The position numbers and the translations under genes were made by a program. Positions 1-8,373 of a DNA stretch of 64,000 bases are shown here, in pieces. Origin of the DNA: Variovorax sp. ZS18.2.2. GTDB taxonomy: Bacteria > Pseudomonadota > Gammaproteobacteria > Burkholderiales > Burkholderiaceae_C. The stretch spans positions 434,001-498,000 of the forward strand of contig NZ_JANLNM010000002.1 in the NCBI RefSeq assembly GCF_024701975.1, in the 5' to 3' direction. The notes below the pieces were generated by a model. That model made no database searches and had not been told where the DNA came from. It saw nothing but the letters and a program-made list of their open reading frames with translations. Numbering within the stretch: position 1 is the first letter of the stretch; each line of letters starts with the position of its first letter.

Positions 1-1
1 C

Positions 2-220
2 GTGACGCGGCTGCGCATCACGAAGGCCTGCGAGATGCTGCAGACCTCCGACCGGCTGGTGAGCGACATCTGCTACGAGGTGGGCTTTGCGAACCTCGCG
101 AATTTCAACCGACGCTTCCTGCAGCTCAAGGGCATGACGCCCTCGGCCTACCGTCAGCAGGCACAAGACCGCTTCGGCCTGCGCACCGCGCACAACACGC
201 CGCTTGCGACCATGGCCTGA
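2..220 (+). CDS. AraC-family transcriptional regulator, C-terminal fragment (5' end outside window)
   Basis: Only the last 72 or so codons are present; the frame is open to the window edge. The visible part is the second helix-turn-helix of an AraC/XylS DNA-binding domain: a first helix around RLRITKACEML, then the recognition-helix region VSDICYEVGFANLANFNRRF and the characteristic KGMTPSAYR ending. The effector-binding domain lies outside, so the ligand cannot be guessed. The stop codon directly abuts a 161-bp palindromic element. The next genes are convergent, so this regulator need not control them. Confidence 0.9.
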   Translation: MTRLRITKACEMLQTSDRLVSDICYEVGFANLANFNRRFLQLKGMTPSAYRQQAQDRFGLRTAHNTPLATMA

Positions 221-380
221 GAAGGTGTGAACGAACCCGCCATGCCCGCTCATCCCGCCCAGACGCACCCGCTCGGCGTTGCAAATGCTCGCCATAGCCC
301 GAGCTATGGCTGCGCTTTGCGCCTTGATCGGGCGCGCCTGGACGGGCTGCTCAGGCACGCCGGATTCATTCACACCTTCT
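220..380. repeat. 161-bp palindromic intergenic element, copy 1
   Basis: A long imperfect inverted repeat centred near 300/301. The outer 12 bases (220-231) are exactly complementary to 369-380. The core around 291-310 (gccatag ... ctatggc) and about 45 bases around it match the element at 57564-57724 in inverted orientation. The element fills the space between the stop of the AraC gene and the stop of the convergent MFS gene. It may act as a bidirectional terminator or mRNA-end structure; that is inference. Confidence 0.8.
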
Positions 381-386
381 GAGTCT

Positions 387-1622
387 TCAGGGGTTCGAAT
401 CCGGCGGCGTCAGGTGCCGGGTCGCGGCCCAGAACGCCAGCGCGATGCCGCTGGTGACGGCGCCCGCGATGCAGACTCCGTTCCATCCGGCATGGGCGTA
501 CAGCATCGTCGAGGCGATCGATCCTGCGGCGGAGCCGATCGAATAGAAGATCATGTAGCCGGCAGTCAGCCGGCTCTGCGCTTCCGGGCGCACGCGGTAG
601 ATCAGGCTCTGGTTCGAGACGTGCACCGACTGCAGGCCGAAGTCGATCAGGACGACGCCGACCACCATGGCCCAGATCGACCACGGCAGCAGCGCGATGA
701 GCCCCCACGACAGCAGCATGGCCACGAGCCCGATGCCGGTGGTGCGCTGCGCCCGGCCGCGGTCCGCCTGACGGCCCGCGCGCGCCGCGCCCAGCGCGCC
801 GGCCGCGCCCGCCAGGCCGAACAGCCCCACCTGCGTGTGCGAGAGCGAGAACGGCGGCGCCGTCAGCGGCAACACCATCGGCGTCAGCAGCATGGTGATG
901 GCCATGAAGATCAGCATCGCGAGCACCGCGCGGATGCGCAGCACGGGCTCTTCGGCGAAGAGGGTGAACACCGAGCGGATCAACTGCAGGTACGGGATGC
1001 GCACCGCCGGCCGCACGTTGCGCGGGAGCGCCTTCCACAGCAGGCCCGAGACGACCAGCGTGGCCGCGGCCGACACCAGGTACACCGAGCGCCAGCCGAA
1101 AAGATCCGACAGCGTGCCCGACACGGCCCGCGCGAGCAGGATGCCGACGATGATCCCGCTGGTGACGATGCCCACCACGCGGCCCCGCTCGCCCGGCGGC
1201 GCCATGATCGCGGCGTAGGCGACCAGCACCTGCGTCACGACGGCCAGCAGGCCGACGGCAGCCATCGCCGGCAGCAGGATCGCAGCACTGGGCGCCAGCG
1301 CAACGCAGAGCAGCGCGATCACCGACAACAGCGATTGCCCGACGATCAACCGTCGCCGGTCGATCAGGTCGCCCAGCGGCACGACCAGCAGCAGCCCGAG
1401 GCCGTAGCCGACCTGGGTGATGGTGATGACGATGCCGACCGTCGCAGGGCGGATGCCGAAGGTGACCGCGAGCGTGTCCAGCAGCGGCTGGGCGTAGTAG
1501 ACGTTGGCAACCGCCAGCCCGCAGGCGACTGCGAACAGCAGCGCCATCGCGCCGGATATGGACGGCGCGGCAGGCCGTGCTTCTGCGTGCCGCGCCGCGG
1601 CCGCATCGAGGTTCAATTCCAC
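387..1622 (-). CDS. MFS transporter (arabinose-efflux/YbjJ-like type)
   Basis: 411 residues, the usual size for a 12-helix major facilitator. After a polar N-terminus of about 24 residues the first helix begins (AMALLFAVACGLAVANVYYA). The cytoplasmic loop between helices 2 and 3 has the MFS signature GDLIDRRR (residues 84-91). The ANVYYAQPLLDTLA stretch is typical of proton-driven exporters often annotated as arabinose-efflux or multidrug permeases. It starts 8 bases after the stop of the alpha/beta hydrolase gene on the same strand, so the two are probably co-transcribed. Substrate unknown; it could export the hydrolase product or a related toxic compound. Confidence 0.9.
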   Translation of the reverse strand: MELNLDAAAARHAEARPAAPSISGAMALLFAVACGLAVANVYYAQPLLDTLAVTFGIRPATVGIVITITQVGYGLGLLLVVPLGDLIDRRRLIVGQSLLSVIALLCVALAPSAAILLPAMAAVGLLAVVTQVLVAYAAIMAPPGERGRVVGIVTSGIIVGILLARAVSGTLSDLFGWRSVYLVSAAATLVVSGLLWKALPRNVRPAVRIPYLQLIRSVFTLFAEEPVLRIRAVLAMLIFMAITMLLTPMVLPLTAPPFSLSHTQVGLFGLAGAAGALGAARAGRQADRGRAQRTTGIGLVAMLLSWGLIALLPWSIWAMVVGVVLIDFGLQSVHVSNQSLIYRVRPEAQSRLTAGYMIFYSIGSAAGSIASTMLYAHAGWNGVCIAGAVTSGIALAFWAATRHLTPPDSNP

Positions 1623-1630
1623 GGCGGACC

Positions 1631-2494
1631 TCAGGCCTTCAGGGCGTCATGGAAGCGCTCGATATGGGCGGAGATCACCTCTCCCAGTTCTTCGAGCGCG
1701 AAGTGGCCGGTGTCGAGCAGCTTGAAGTCGATCTGCCGCAGATCGCGCTGGTACGGGTACGCACCCGACGGCGGAAAGATCACGTCGTTGGCGCCCCAGA
1801 CGACCAGCGTAGGCGGCTGGTGCTGGCGGAAGTACGCCTGCCAGGCCGGGTAGCGCGCGAGGTTGCTGCCGTAGTCGTGCAGCAGCGCCGCCATCGCGTC
1901 CTTGTTGCCGGGGCGGGCGAGCAGGGCGCGCTGCAGCAGCCAGTTGTCCGGGTCGATGCGCGACGGGTCCTTCACGCCGTGCGTGTAGTTCCACTCCAGC
2001 GCCGCATCGGACATCGCGGCTTCGCGGATCTTTGCGTAGTTGGCGGGCGACGGGTCTTTCCACAGCGCGCGTGCGAGGCCCCAGAAATCGTCGGGCAGGC
2101 CTTCCTCGTAGGCGTTGGCGTTCTGCACCACGAGGAAGCTGACCCTCTCTGGATGGCGGGTGGCGAGGCGAAATCCCACCGGGCCGCCGAAGTCCTGCAT
2201 GTAGAGGCCGTAGCGCTCGAGGCCCAGTTGCTCGGTGAACTTTTCGACGACGTCGGCGAGGCCGTCGAAGGTGTAGCTGAACTCGACCACCGAAGGCGCA
2301 TCGCTGTGCCCGAAGCCCGGGTAGTCCGGCGCGATCACGTGGAAGCGATGGGCCAGCCGCTCGATCAGCCCGCGGTACATGAAGGACGAGGCCGGAAAGC
2401 CGTGCAGCAGGAGCAGCACCGGCAGCGCGGGGTCGCCCGCCTCGCGATAGAAGATCTTCAGGCCGTCGACGGTGGCGGTGCGGTAGTGGGTCAT
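1631..2494 (-). CDS. alpha/beta hydrolase, Asp-nucleophile type (haloalkane dehalogenase/epoxide hydrolase-like)
   Basis: 287 residues, the usual size for a single-domain alpha/beta hydrolase. The oxyanion motif LLHGFPASS (about residues 29-37) precedes a nucleophile elbow MQDFGGP with aspartate at 101 instead of serine. That is the arrangement of haloalkane dehalogenases and soluble epoxide hydrolases. An acidic candidate (WGANDVIFP) and a C-terminal histidine (LDTGHFALEE) complete a likely triad. Real substrate unknown; many such proteins are simply annotated alpha/beta hydrolase. A 20-bp perfect-arm palindrome (2553-2572) lies 59-78 bases upstream of the start and is a good operator candidate. 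The MFS gene follows directly. Confidence 0.88.
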   Translation of the reverse strand: MTHYRTATVDGLKIFYREAGDPALPVLLLLHGFPASSFMYRGLIERLAHRFHVIAPDYPGFGHSDAPSVVEFSYTFDGLADVVEKFTEQLGLERYGLYMQDFGGPVGFRLATRHPERVSFLVVQNANAYEEGLPDDFWGLARALWKDPSPANYAKIREAAMSDAALEWNYTHGVKDPSRIDPDNWLLQRALLARPGNKDAMAALLHDYGSNLARYPAWQAYFRQHQPPTLVVWGANDVIFPPSGAYPYQRDLRQIDFKLLDTGHFALEELGEVISAHIERFHDALKA

Positions 2495-2552
2495 GGCGAA
2501 TCCGGGAAGAGGTTGAGGGGGCGGATGGCGGCTTCTGGTTTCAAAAGAAGAC

Positions 2553-2572
2553 TGATCGAATTCTATCGATCA
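2553..2572. promoter_or_regulatory. candidate operator palindrome upstream of hydrolase/MFS operon
   Basis: TGATCGA at 2553-2559 is an exact inverted repeat of TCGATCA at 2566-2572 with a 6-base AT-rich spacer. It lies in a locally AT-rich stretch (about 2553-2590) of otherwise GC-rich DNA. A dimeric repressor or LysR-type protein site is plausible; no regulator gene for it is in the window. Confidence 0.5.
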
Positions 2573-2683
2573 AGTTTTATATTGCAACCAATGAGGCCGA
2601 GCCGCCACCAGGGCGATGGTTTCTCCAGCACCCGGCTTCAGTCGGAATCGGTTATTCGCTCCCGCGCCCGCGGGATCGCTTGA

Positions 2684-3136
2684 TCACTTGCAGAAGGACT
2701 TGACGTCGTTCTGTGCCACATCGCGGTCGTACTGATCAATGGGCTTGCCGTTGCTGTGCTGCAGCAGACCGGCGAGAACATCGCGCGCAAGGGCGCAGCG
2801 CGATGCGTCGGTGCCGTTTTCCCTTCCCCCCGAGACCGACCTGGGCCTTGCCGCGGGCGGCCCGTAGGGCGGCGCTCCCGCCGCTGTCTGCGTCGGCGGC
2901 GTGGCCCTGCTCCAGGCGCGCCAGTCTTCCTTCGGTGCGGAGGCTTGCGGCGCCGCCGGTGCGGGTTTCACTTCCACGGTCTTCGCGTTGCCCGCGTCGG
3001 CCTTTCGCTCCGAGTAATGCGTCTGGCCCTTGGCATCGACCCATTTGTAGATTTCCGCATGGCCGGCGGACGGAAGAAGCAGCGCCGCGAGAGCGGCGAC
3101 CAGCACAACATGCCAGGCGGGATTCGGACTTTGCAT
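2684..3136 (-). CDS. DUF4124 domain-containing secreted protein
   Basis: 150 residues. The N-terminus has a cleavable signal peptide (VVLVAALAALLLPSAGHA, cut near residue 27). It is followed at once by the DUF4124 signature EIYKWVDAKGQTHYSE, found in many small periplasmic or envelope proteins of beta- and gamma-proteobacteria and of unknown function. The middle is a Pro/Ala-rich linker. The C-terminus carries two cysteines (CALARDVL ... SFCK) that could pair in the periplasm. It lies between the hydrolase operon and the M4 protease with no tight coupling to either. Confidence 0.85.
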   Translation of the reverse strand: MQSPNPAWHVVLVAALAALLLPSAGHAEIYKWVDAKGQTHYSERKADAGNAKTVEVKPAPAAPQASAPKEDWRAWSRATPPTQTAAGAPPYGPPAARPRSVSGGRENGTDASRCALARDVLAGLLQHSNGKPIDQYDRDVAQNDVKSFCK

Positions 3137-3241
3137 CTTGGGGCGCAGATGGATGAATCGGTGGGCACCGATTCTGGCCCGGATGATGCCCGACCGGCGG
3201 CCGTTTCAGCCGGCCGGCCGGGGCCTTTCACCGCCGACTGG

Positions 3242-4972
3242 TCATTCCACCAGGACCGCGCTCCAGGCGCGCGCCACGGCCGCCTTCTCGACCGAGTTGG
3301 CGCCATAGAGATCCGACGCCGCGCGGATCGACGCGACGCGGGCATTCGGATAGGTCGAGTTGCCGTTCAGGTACAGCGTGAGCGTGCGATACCAGATCTT
3401 GCCGGCCTTGTCGCGCCCGATGCCCGCCACCCCGGTGTCGCCGTTGCACACCAACTGGTTCTTCGTCAGGCTGGTGTCGGTCGACGGCACCACGGCGCCT
3501 TCGGCCAGCAGGTAGAAGAAGCGATTGCCGACACCGGAGGTGAGGTGAGGGTCGTGCCGGGGATTCACGAGCACGCTCTTGAAGCCGCCCTGCGGGTAGC
3601 AGACGTATGAGCGCCCGTCGATGTCCTGCTTGTACATCTTGCGCAGGCCTGCGGCCAGTATTCGGGCGCCGATGACGTAGTTGCCCGGATCGTTCGCGTT
3701 GCTCGCATAGAACTTGACGAGGGTGCCGAAGATGTCCGAATTCGCTTCGTTCAGGCCCCCCGCGTCACGCGAGTACGCAAGGTTCGCGGTGGCCTGGTTC
3801 ACGCCGTGGCTCATCTCGTGTCCGGCAACGTCGATGGACACCACCGGCCTCGGCAGGGAAGTGCCTGCCTGCCCGTCGCCGTAGACCATCATCCGGTACT
3901 CGCCGATCCATGCGGCATTGGCGCCTGTGATGCTGCCGTCCTGGTTGGTGAACAGCACGTGCGCGTAGCTTTGCACGCCCTGGCCGTCGTTGAAGATGCC
4001 GTTGCGGCCATGCGTGTTCTTGTAATAGTCCCAGGTCTTGGCCAGCCCGTAGTTGATGTCGACTGCGACGGTCTTGCGGTCCGTGACGGCGCCGTTGCCC
4101 CACTTGTTGTCGGGGCTGGTGAACGGGGTCAGATCCGGTGCATCGAACAGGTCGGTGTACACCGAGTCGCGGCCATCGATCACCTCGCCGCTGCCGCGTG
4201 TCGGATCGACCATGCGGTAGGCGTTGTTGCCGGTCTGGTCGGTGGTGATCTGGAGTTCGCCGTAGTACAGCGACTTCCCCGTGCCCGTGGCGGCCGCGGT
4301 GTGCGCGAGGTCTTCGGCGTCCAGCAGCTTGCCGTCCGCCGCGTTGACGTAGTACGCAACCGCGCTCCCGTGCGCCGCGGTGGCCCTGCCGTAGATGCGC
4401 ACCTCGTAGGCCAGCACCGGCTTTTCATCACGCGCGAAGACCACCAGTTCGGGTGTGGCGTACCGCGTCACCGCGCTGGCGAATCGCTCGCCCGCAATCT
4501 GCTTGGCGCGCTCGGCGCCGATGTCGGGCGCGTTCTGGATGACGGTGCGCCCATCGACCTTGGCCAGCGTTTGGGGCAGTTGGATCGGGCTGCCCTGCGT
4601 CAGGCTGGACTGGGTCAGTTGCCCCCGCACCGAATGCACGACCACGTCGCCGCCGATCACGCGCAACCCGTTGTGAAAGCGGTCGAAGCGCACGTGTTCG
4701 GTGCCGTCCTTGTCCACGATCACGTCGCGCGGCTTGAACTGGTCGCCCTCGGGGAGCGCCGCCGCACTGCCTGCCGCGCCCTGGAAGTCGAGCGATCGGC
4801 GTGTGCGGCTGGGCGCGGGCGTCGCGACGCTGAAGCTCGACGGGTTGCTCTGGATCAGCCCCAGCGCGCGATCGATCGCCGCCTGCTTGCCCGGGTCCGC
4901 ATCCGCGGCAAAGGCGCCATGCCCCGCCAACGTCAACACTGCGAGAACGACAACTTTGAGTCTGGTTTTCAT
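3242..4972 (-). CDS. secreted M4-family (thermolysin-like) zinc metallopeptidase
   Basis: From the ATG at 4972 the product is 576 residues; in-frame upstream starts (4978, 5008) exist, but only the chosen one begins directly with a clean signal peptide (MKTRLKVVVLAVLTLAGHGAFA). Residues about 60-225 form the FTP/PepSY-type propeptide that inhibits and chaperones the enzyme. The peptidase domain has the zinc motif HEMSH (His385, Glu386, His389), the third ligand in GGLNEANSD (Glu409) and the downstream HLTSGVGNRFFYLL region that supplies the second catalytic histidine. All key residues are present, so an active extracellular protease is expected. It stands alone, with a 333-base divergent region separating it from the sugar ABC operon. 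Confidence 0.95.
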   Translation of the reverse strand: MKTRLKVVVLAVLTLAGHGAFAADADPGKQAAIDRALGLIQSNPSSFSVATPAPSRTRRSLDFQGAAGSAAALPEGDQFKPRDVIVDKDGTEHVRFDRFHNGLRVIGGDVVVHSVRGQLTQSSLTQGSPIQLPQTLAKVDGRTVIQNAPDIGAERAKQIAGERFASAVTRYATPELVVFARDEKPVLAYEVRIYGRATAAHGSAVAYYVNAADGKLLDAEDLAHTAAATGTGKSLYYGELQITTDQTGNNAYRMVDPTRGSGEVIDGRDSVYTDLFDAPDLTPFTSPDNKWGNGAVTDRKTVAVDINYGLAKTWDYYKNTHGRNGIFNDGQGVQSYAHVLFTNQDGSITGANAAWIGEYRMMVYGDGQAGTSLPRPVVSIDVAGHEMSHGVNQATANLAYSRDAGGLNEANSDIFGTLVKFYASNANDPGNYVIGARILAAGLRKMYKQDIDGRSYVCYPQGGFKSVLVNPRHDPHLTSGVGNRFFYLLAEGAVVPSTDTSLTKNQLVCNGDTGVAGIGRDKAGKIWYRTLTLYLNGNSTYPNARVASIRAASDLYGANSVEKAAVARAWSAVLVE

Positions 4973-5305
4973 AGGCATTCCACAAAAGGTGATGTAAGGG
5001 ATAGACACATACCGGCCGGCCGACGCTTGTGACGTCGGTGAATGGCCGCGTGGATTACAGCGGGGATCGCATGCAGCGTCGATACGGGGGAAGTAGTCGA
5101 TTCCGCGCTATTTCTTCTCGTGCGCTTTCGGCCTGCAAACCTTCGGATTGCAATGAACGAAAACTGATTAGCACCCTGCACCCCCGGCAAAACCCCAAGT
5201 CCGCTGGTCATTGAAATACCAGTCCCCCGGCGCGCGTGTACGCGGGGTGGGGCCTTCGCTGCATACGCTTCGTCACCCTCACAAAGAAGTCAAGGAGACG
5301 AACAA
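4973..5305. other. divergent intergenic region between M4 protease and ABC operon
   Basis: 333 bases without a convincing gene. It must hold the promoters of both the leftward protease gene and the rightward ABC operon. I see no confident -35/-10 pair. A GC-rich partial hairpin occurs around 5225-5247, and a strong ribosome site AAGGAG (5292-5297) lies 8 bases before the ATG of the binding-protein gene. Confidence 0.5.
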
Positions 5306-6586
5306 ATGATCCACCGAAACACCCACCGCATCGCCGCTGGCGCACTGCTGCTGGCGGCATTGGCCGCCGCGGGCCACGCCCAGGCGCAGCAGGCCTGCAA
5401 GGACGATGTGCGCGTGCTGTCACAACCCCGCGACGGCCTCACCCTGCTCGAAAAGTACAAGGACGAGTTCAAGGCCCTGAGCGGTGCCTCGTTCACCATC
5501 GACAACCTCAACGAGAACGATCGCCGCACCAAGACGCGCGCCGATGCATCGACGGTCGGCAAGTACAACGTGTACTACGTCGACGAGGCCAACGTGCCCT
5601 TGTTCGCGCAGTCCAAGTGGATCGTGCCGCTCGCCAAGTACTACCCGGCCGACTACGACTACGCCGACTTCGACCCCGGCCGCCAGAAGGTTGCGACTTT
5701 CGGGGGTGAAACATGGTTCGCGCCGGTCACCGGCGGTGGCGACCTCTTGGTCTACCGCAAAGACCTGCTCGAGAAGGCCGGCGTCAAGCCGCCCACCACG
5801 CTGGACGAATTCGTTGCTGCCGCGAAGAAGCTCAACGACCCGGCCAACGGCATTTACGGCGTGGCGCTGCGCGGCCAGCGCGGCTCGGGCGCCAACGTGT
5901 GGCGCTGGATGCCGTTCTTCCGCGGCTATGGCGGCCAGTGGTTCGACGGCGACAAGCCGGTCTTCAATTCGCCCGCCGCGCTGAAGGCCACGCAGACCTA
6001 CCTGGAGCTCTTCAAGTACTCGGCACCCGGCACCAAGACCGGCAGCTGGGACGAATCCACCGGCGCCTTCCTCGCAGGCAAGGTCGCGATGCTGGTCGAG
6101 TCGACGCCGCTCGCCGGCAATGCGCTCGATCCCAAGACCTCGACCGTGATCGGCAAGGTGGCCTACCTGCCGCCGCCCACGCCGCTGACCGGTGGCGGCT
6201 ACGGCCACGGCCTGGCCATCGGCACCAAGGCCAACAAGACCGAAGAGGCGAAGAAGTGCGCGGGCCTCTTTGTCGCCTGGGCCACCTCGAAGAAGCAGGA
6301 GCAGCGTCGTCTGGCCGAAGGCCAGTTCAGCGAACTCAACCGCACCAGCGTGCTGGGCAGCCCCGAGTTCGCCAAGCGCTACGGCGCCGATCTCGGCAAG
6401 GCCCTGGCCGACACCGGCAAGGTGACCGCGGTGAACTTCTGGCAGGACCCAGCATGGCCTGATCTCGGCGATCGCTGGGGGATCATCCTCGAGGAACTGG
6501 TCACCGGTTCGCGCACCGACATCCAGGGCGGGCTCGATGAACTCGATGCCTACGCGAAGCAGTTGATCGCACGGCGCAAGAAGTGA
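5306..6586 (+). CDS. carbohydrate/polyol ABC transporter substrate-binding protein
   Basis: 426 residues, matching family-1 solute-binding proteins. The signal peptide is MIHRNTHRIAAGALLLAALAAAGHAQA, cut near residue 27. The mature protein has the two-lobe pattern with the conserved sugar-binding-protein segment TWFAPVTGGGDLLVYRKDLLEKAG in the first lobe. It works in the periplasm, delivering substrate to the two permeases encoded next. The binding gene is promoter-proximal, has a strong ribosome site, and its stop overlaps the GTG start of the first permease. The polyol assignment (sorbitol/mannitol/xylitol) comes from the operon's dehydrogenase, not from residues here. Confidence 0.9.
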   Translation: MIHRNTHRIAAGALLLAALAAAGHAQAQQACKDDVRVLSQPRDGLTLLEKYKDEFKALSGASFTIDNLNENDRRTKTRADASTVGKYNVYYVDEANVPLFAQSKWIVPLAKYYPADYDYADFDPGRQKVATFGGETWFAPVTGGGDLLVYRKDLLEKAGVKPPTTLDEFVAAAKKLNDPANGIYGVALRGQRGSGANVWRWMPFFRGYGGQWFDGDKPVFNSPAALKATQTYLELFKYSAPGTKTGSWDESTGAFLAGKVAMLVESTPLAGNALDPKTSTVIGKVAYLPPPTPLTGGGYGHGLAIGTKANKTEEAKKCAGLFVAWATSKKQEQRRLAEGQFSELNRTSVLGSPEFAKRYGADLGKALADTGKVTAVNFWQDPAWPDLGDRWGIILEELVTGSRTDIQGGLDELDAYAKQLIARRKK

Positions 6587-7467
6587 AGACGACACGAAGC
6601 AACAACAAGACGAGGCTGCCGGTCGTCTTCATCGGACCGGGCCTCCTGGTGCTGGCGGTCCTGGCGCTGGTGCCGACGATCTTCGCGATCGTCATCTCGC
6701 TGCAGGACCGGGAGCTGGGCCAGGCCGATATCGGCTGGGTCTGGTTCTCGAACTATGTGCAGCTCTTCTCCGACCGGCGCTTCCTGAACTCGGTGAGCGT
6801 CTCGCTCATCTGGGAAGTGCTGACGGTCACTTCGACCATGGCCGTCGCGGTGCTGCTGGGCGTGTTGCTGTTCCAGAACACGTCGCCGCGCTGGCGCAAT
6901 GCGCTGTGCATGCTGTTCATCGTGCCGGTGCTGCTGCCGCGCGTGTCGGCCGCCTTCGTCTGGAAGTTCGCGTTCCATCCGCTGTTCGGCCTGCTCACGT
7001 ATCCGTACAAGGCGATCACGGGTGAACCGCTGGACCTGCTGGCCAATCCGCTCACGGCGCTGCTCACCGTGGCCTTTGTGGACGTGTGGCAGTGGGGCCT
7101 GTTCTTCGCCGTCATCGTGCTCAAGCTGCTCGAGACCCTGCCGCCCCAGCCCTTCGAGGCCGCGCGCATGGACCACGCCAAGACCTGGGAGGTCTACACC
7201 TACGTCGCGCTGCCGATGCTCAAGGCGCCGCTCATCAGCCTCACCTTCGTGAAGATGGTCGAGTCGCTGCGGGCCTTCGACCTCATCTACGTGATGACGC
7301 GCGGCGGCCCCGGCATCTCGACCGAGACGCTGGACATGTACGCCTTCTCGCAGGGCTTCATCGAGTCGGGGCGCATCTCGTACGCATCGAGCATGGCGGT
7401 GCTGATGATGGTCGCCTCGACCGTGGCCTTCACCTACATCTGGAAATGGACGAGGCCCTCGTCATGA
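6583..7467 (+). CDS. carbohydrate ABC transporter permease (MalF/SmoF-like)
   Basis: 294 residues. The GTG start at 6583 overlaps the stop of the binding-protein gene by 4 bases. About six transmembrane helices are visible, starting with LPVVFIGPGLLVLAVLALVPTIFA minus its edges. The EAA loop that docks onto the ATPase is AARMDHAKTWEVYTYVALPML. It forms the membrane channel with the following permease. Tight overlap on both sides shows strict co-translation with its partners. Confidence 0.92.
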   Translation: MKTTRSNNKTRLPVVFIGPGLLVLAVLALVPTIFAIVISLQDRELGQADIGWVWFSNYVQLFSDRRFLNSVSVSLIWEVLTVTSTMAVAVLLGVLLFQNTSPRWRNALCMLFIVPVLLPRVSAAFVWKFAFHPLFGLLTYPYKAITGEPLDLLANPLTALLTVAFVDVWQWGLFFAVIVLKLLETLPPQPFEAARMDHAKTWEVYTYVALPMLKAPLISLTFVKMVESLRAFDLIYVMTRGGPGISTETLDMYAFSQGFIESGRISYASSMAVLMMVASTVAFTYIWKWTRPSS

Positions 7468-8300
7468 AAAAGAAATCGTCTCTGTCCGTGGGTACGCTGC
7501 TCGCGCGGCTGGTGCTCGTCGTCGCGGGTCTCTCGGCCCTGGTGCCGGTGCTCTGGACCTTCCTCAACTCGTTCAAGAACCGGGTCGACATCGTCTCGGC
7601 CGTGCCGAAGTTCATCTTCACGCCCACGCTGGAGAACTACGCCTACGTGCTGGGCCGCGAGGCCGTGGCGCAGGGGCTCATCAACTCGATCCTGGTGGTC
7701 GGCGCGGCCGTCATCATCGGCGCGGTGCTCGGGTTGCCGGCCGCCTACGCGCTCGCGCGCTATCCGCTGCGCTGGGCCGACGACATCCAGTTCTTCGTGC
7801 TGTCGATGCGCTTCCTGCCACCGGTGGCGGTAGCCATTCCGCTTATGGTCATCTGGCTGCAGCTGGAGCTGTACGACACGCGCTTCGCGCTCATCGTCAC
7901 CTACACGCTGCTCACGCTGTCGACGGTGATCTGGCTCGCGATTCCGGCTTTCAAGGCGGTTCCCAAAGAGGTGGAGGAGGCCGGCAGGGTCGATGGCTAC
8001 GGGCCCTACGCGATCTTCTTTCGCGTCTCGCTGCCGATTGCCGCGCGCTCCCTGGTCGGCGCCATCGCCTTCGGCTTCGTGCTGGTGTGGAACGAGTTCC
8101 TCATCGCGCTGATGCTCACCACCTCCGACGCGAAGACGCTGCCCATCGTCGCCTCCGAACTCAGCCAGCTCGGGCGCGACGTGCCGTGGGGCATCTTGAA
8201 CGCCTCGGTCATCCTGCTGTCGGTGCCGCCGCTCCTGATGGTCGGCGTGCTCAGCGGCTTTCTCAATGCCGCGTTCAAGCGCAAACGGGAGACGACATGA
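7464..8300 (+). CDS. carbohydrate ABC transporter permease (MalG/SmoG-like)
   Basis: 278 residues from the ATG at 7464, which overlaps the previous stop in an ATGA arrangement; a longer in-frame extension upstream is ruled out by this overlap. The N-terminal helix (LLARLVLVVAGLSALVPVLW) is followed by the periplasmic FLNSFKN motif typical of MalG-type permeases. The EAA loop reads EEAGRVDGYGPYAIFFRVSLP. It is the second half of the transport channel. The next gene starts 73 bases downstream, after a small GC-rich repeat-like stretch. Confidence 0.92.
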   Translation: MKKKSSLSVGTLLARLVLVVAGLSALVPVLWTFLNSFKNRVDIVSAVPKFIFTPTLENYAYVLGREAVAQGLINSILVVGAAVIIGAVLGLPAAYALARYPLRWADDIQFFVLSMRFLPPVAVAIPLMVIWLQLELYDTRFALIVTYTLLTLSTVIWLAIPAFKAVPKEVEEAGRVDGYGPYAIFFRVSLPIAARSLVGAIAFGFVLVWNEFLIALMLTTSDAKTLPIVASELSQLGRDVPWGILNASVILLSVPPLLMVGVLSGFLNAAFKRKRETT

Positions 8301-8373
8301 GCGCCGCGCCGGGCCGCCCCAAGCAAGCTCGCTCCCGCTTGCCGGGAAGGCGCGTAGCGCCAAGGGAGCACCA
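8301..8373. repeat. REP-like GC-rich stretch between permease and ATPase genes
   Basis: 73 bases between two genes of an otherwise overlapping operon. It contains a perfect small hairpin, GGCGC-GTA-GCGCC (8349-8361), and ends in the ribosome site of the ATPase gene (AAGGGAG, 8361-8367). No second copy was found in the window, so calling it a repeat rests on its look and position only. Confidence 0.35.

Noticed and set aside
279-2683. Rightward open frames over the MFS and hydrolase genes
   Set aside because: Antisense to two genes with clear motifs; low-complexity Arg/Gln-rich translations.
3150-3241. Terminator after the M4 protease gene
   Set aside because: A GC-rich inverted repeat (ggccggccgg...) is present, but no T-run follows on the transcribed strand.
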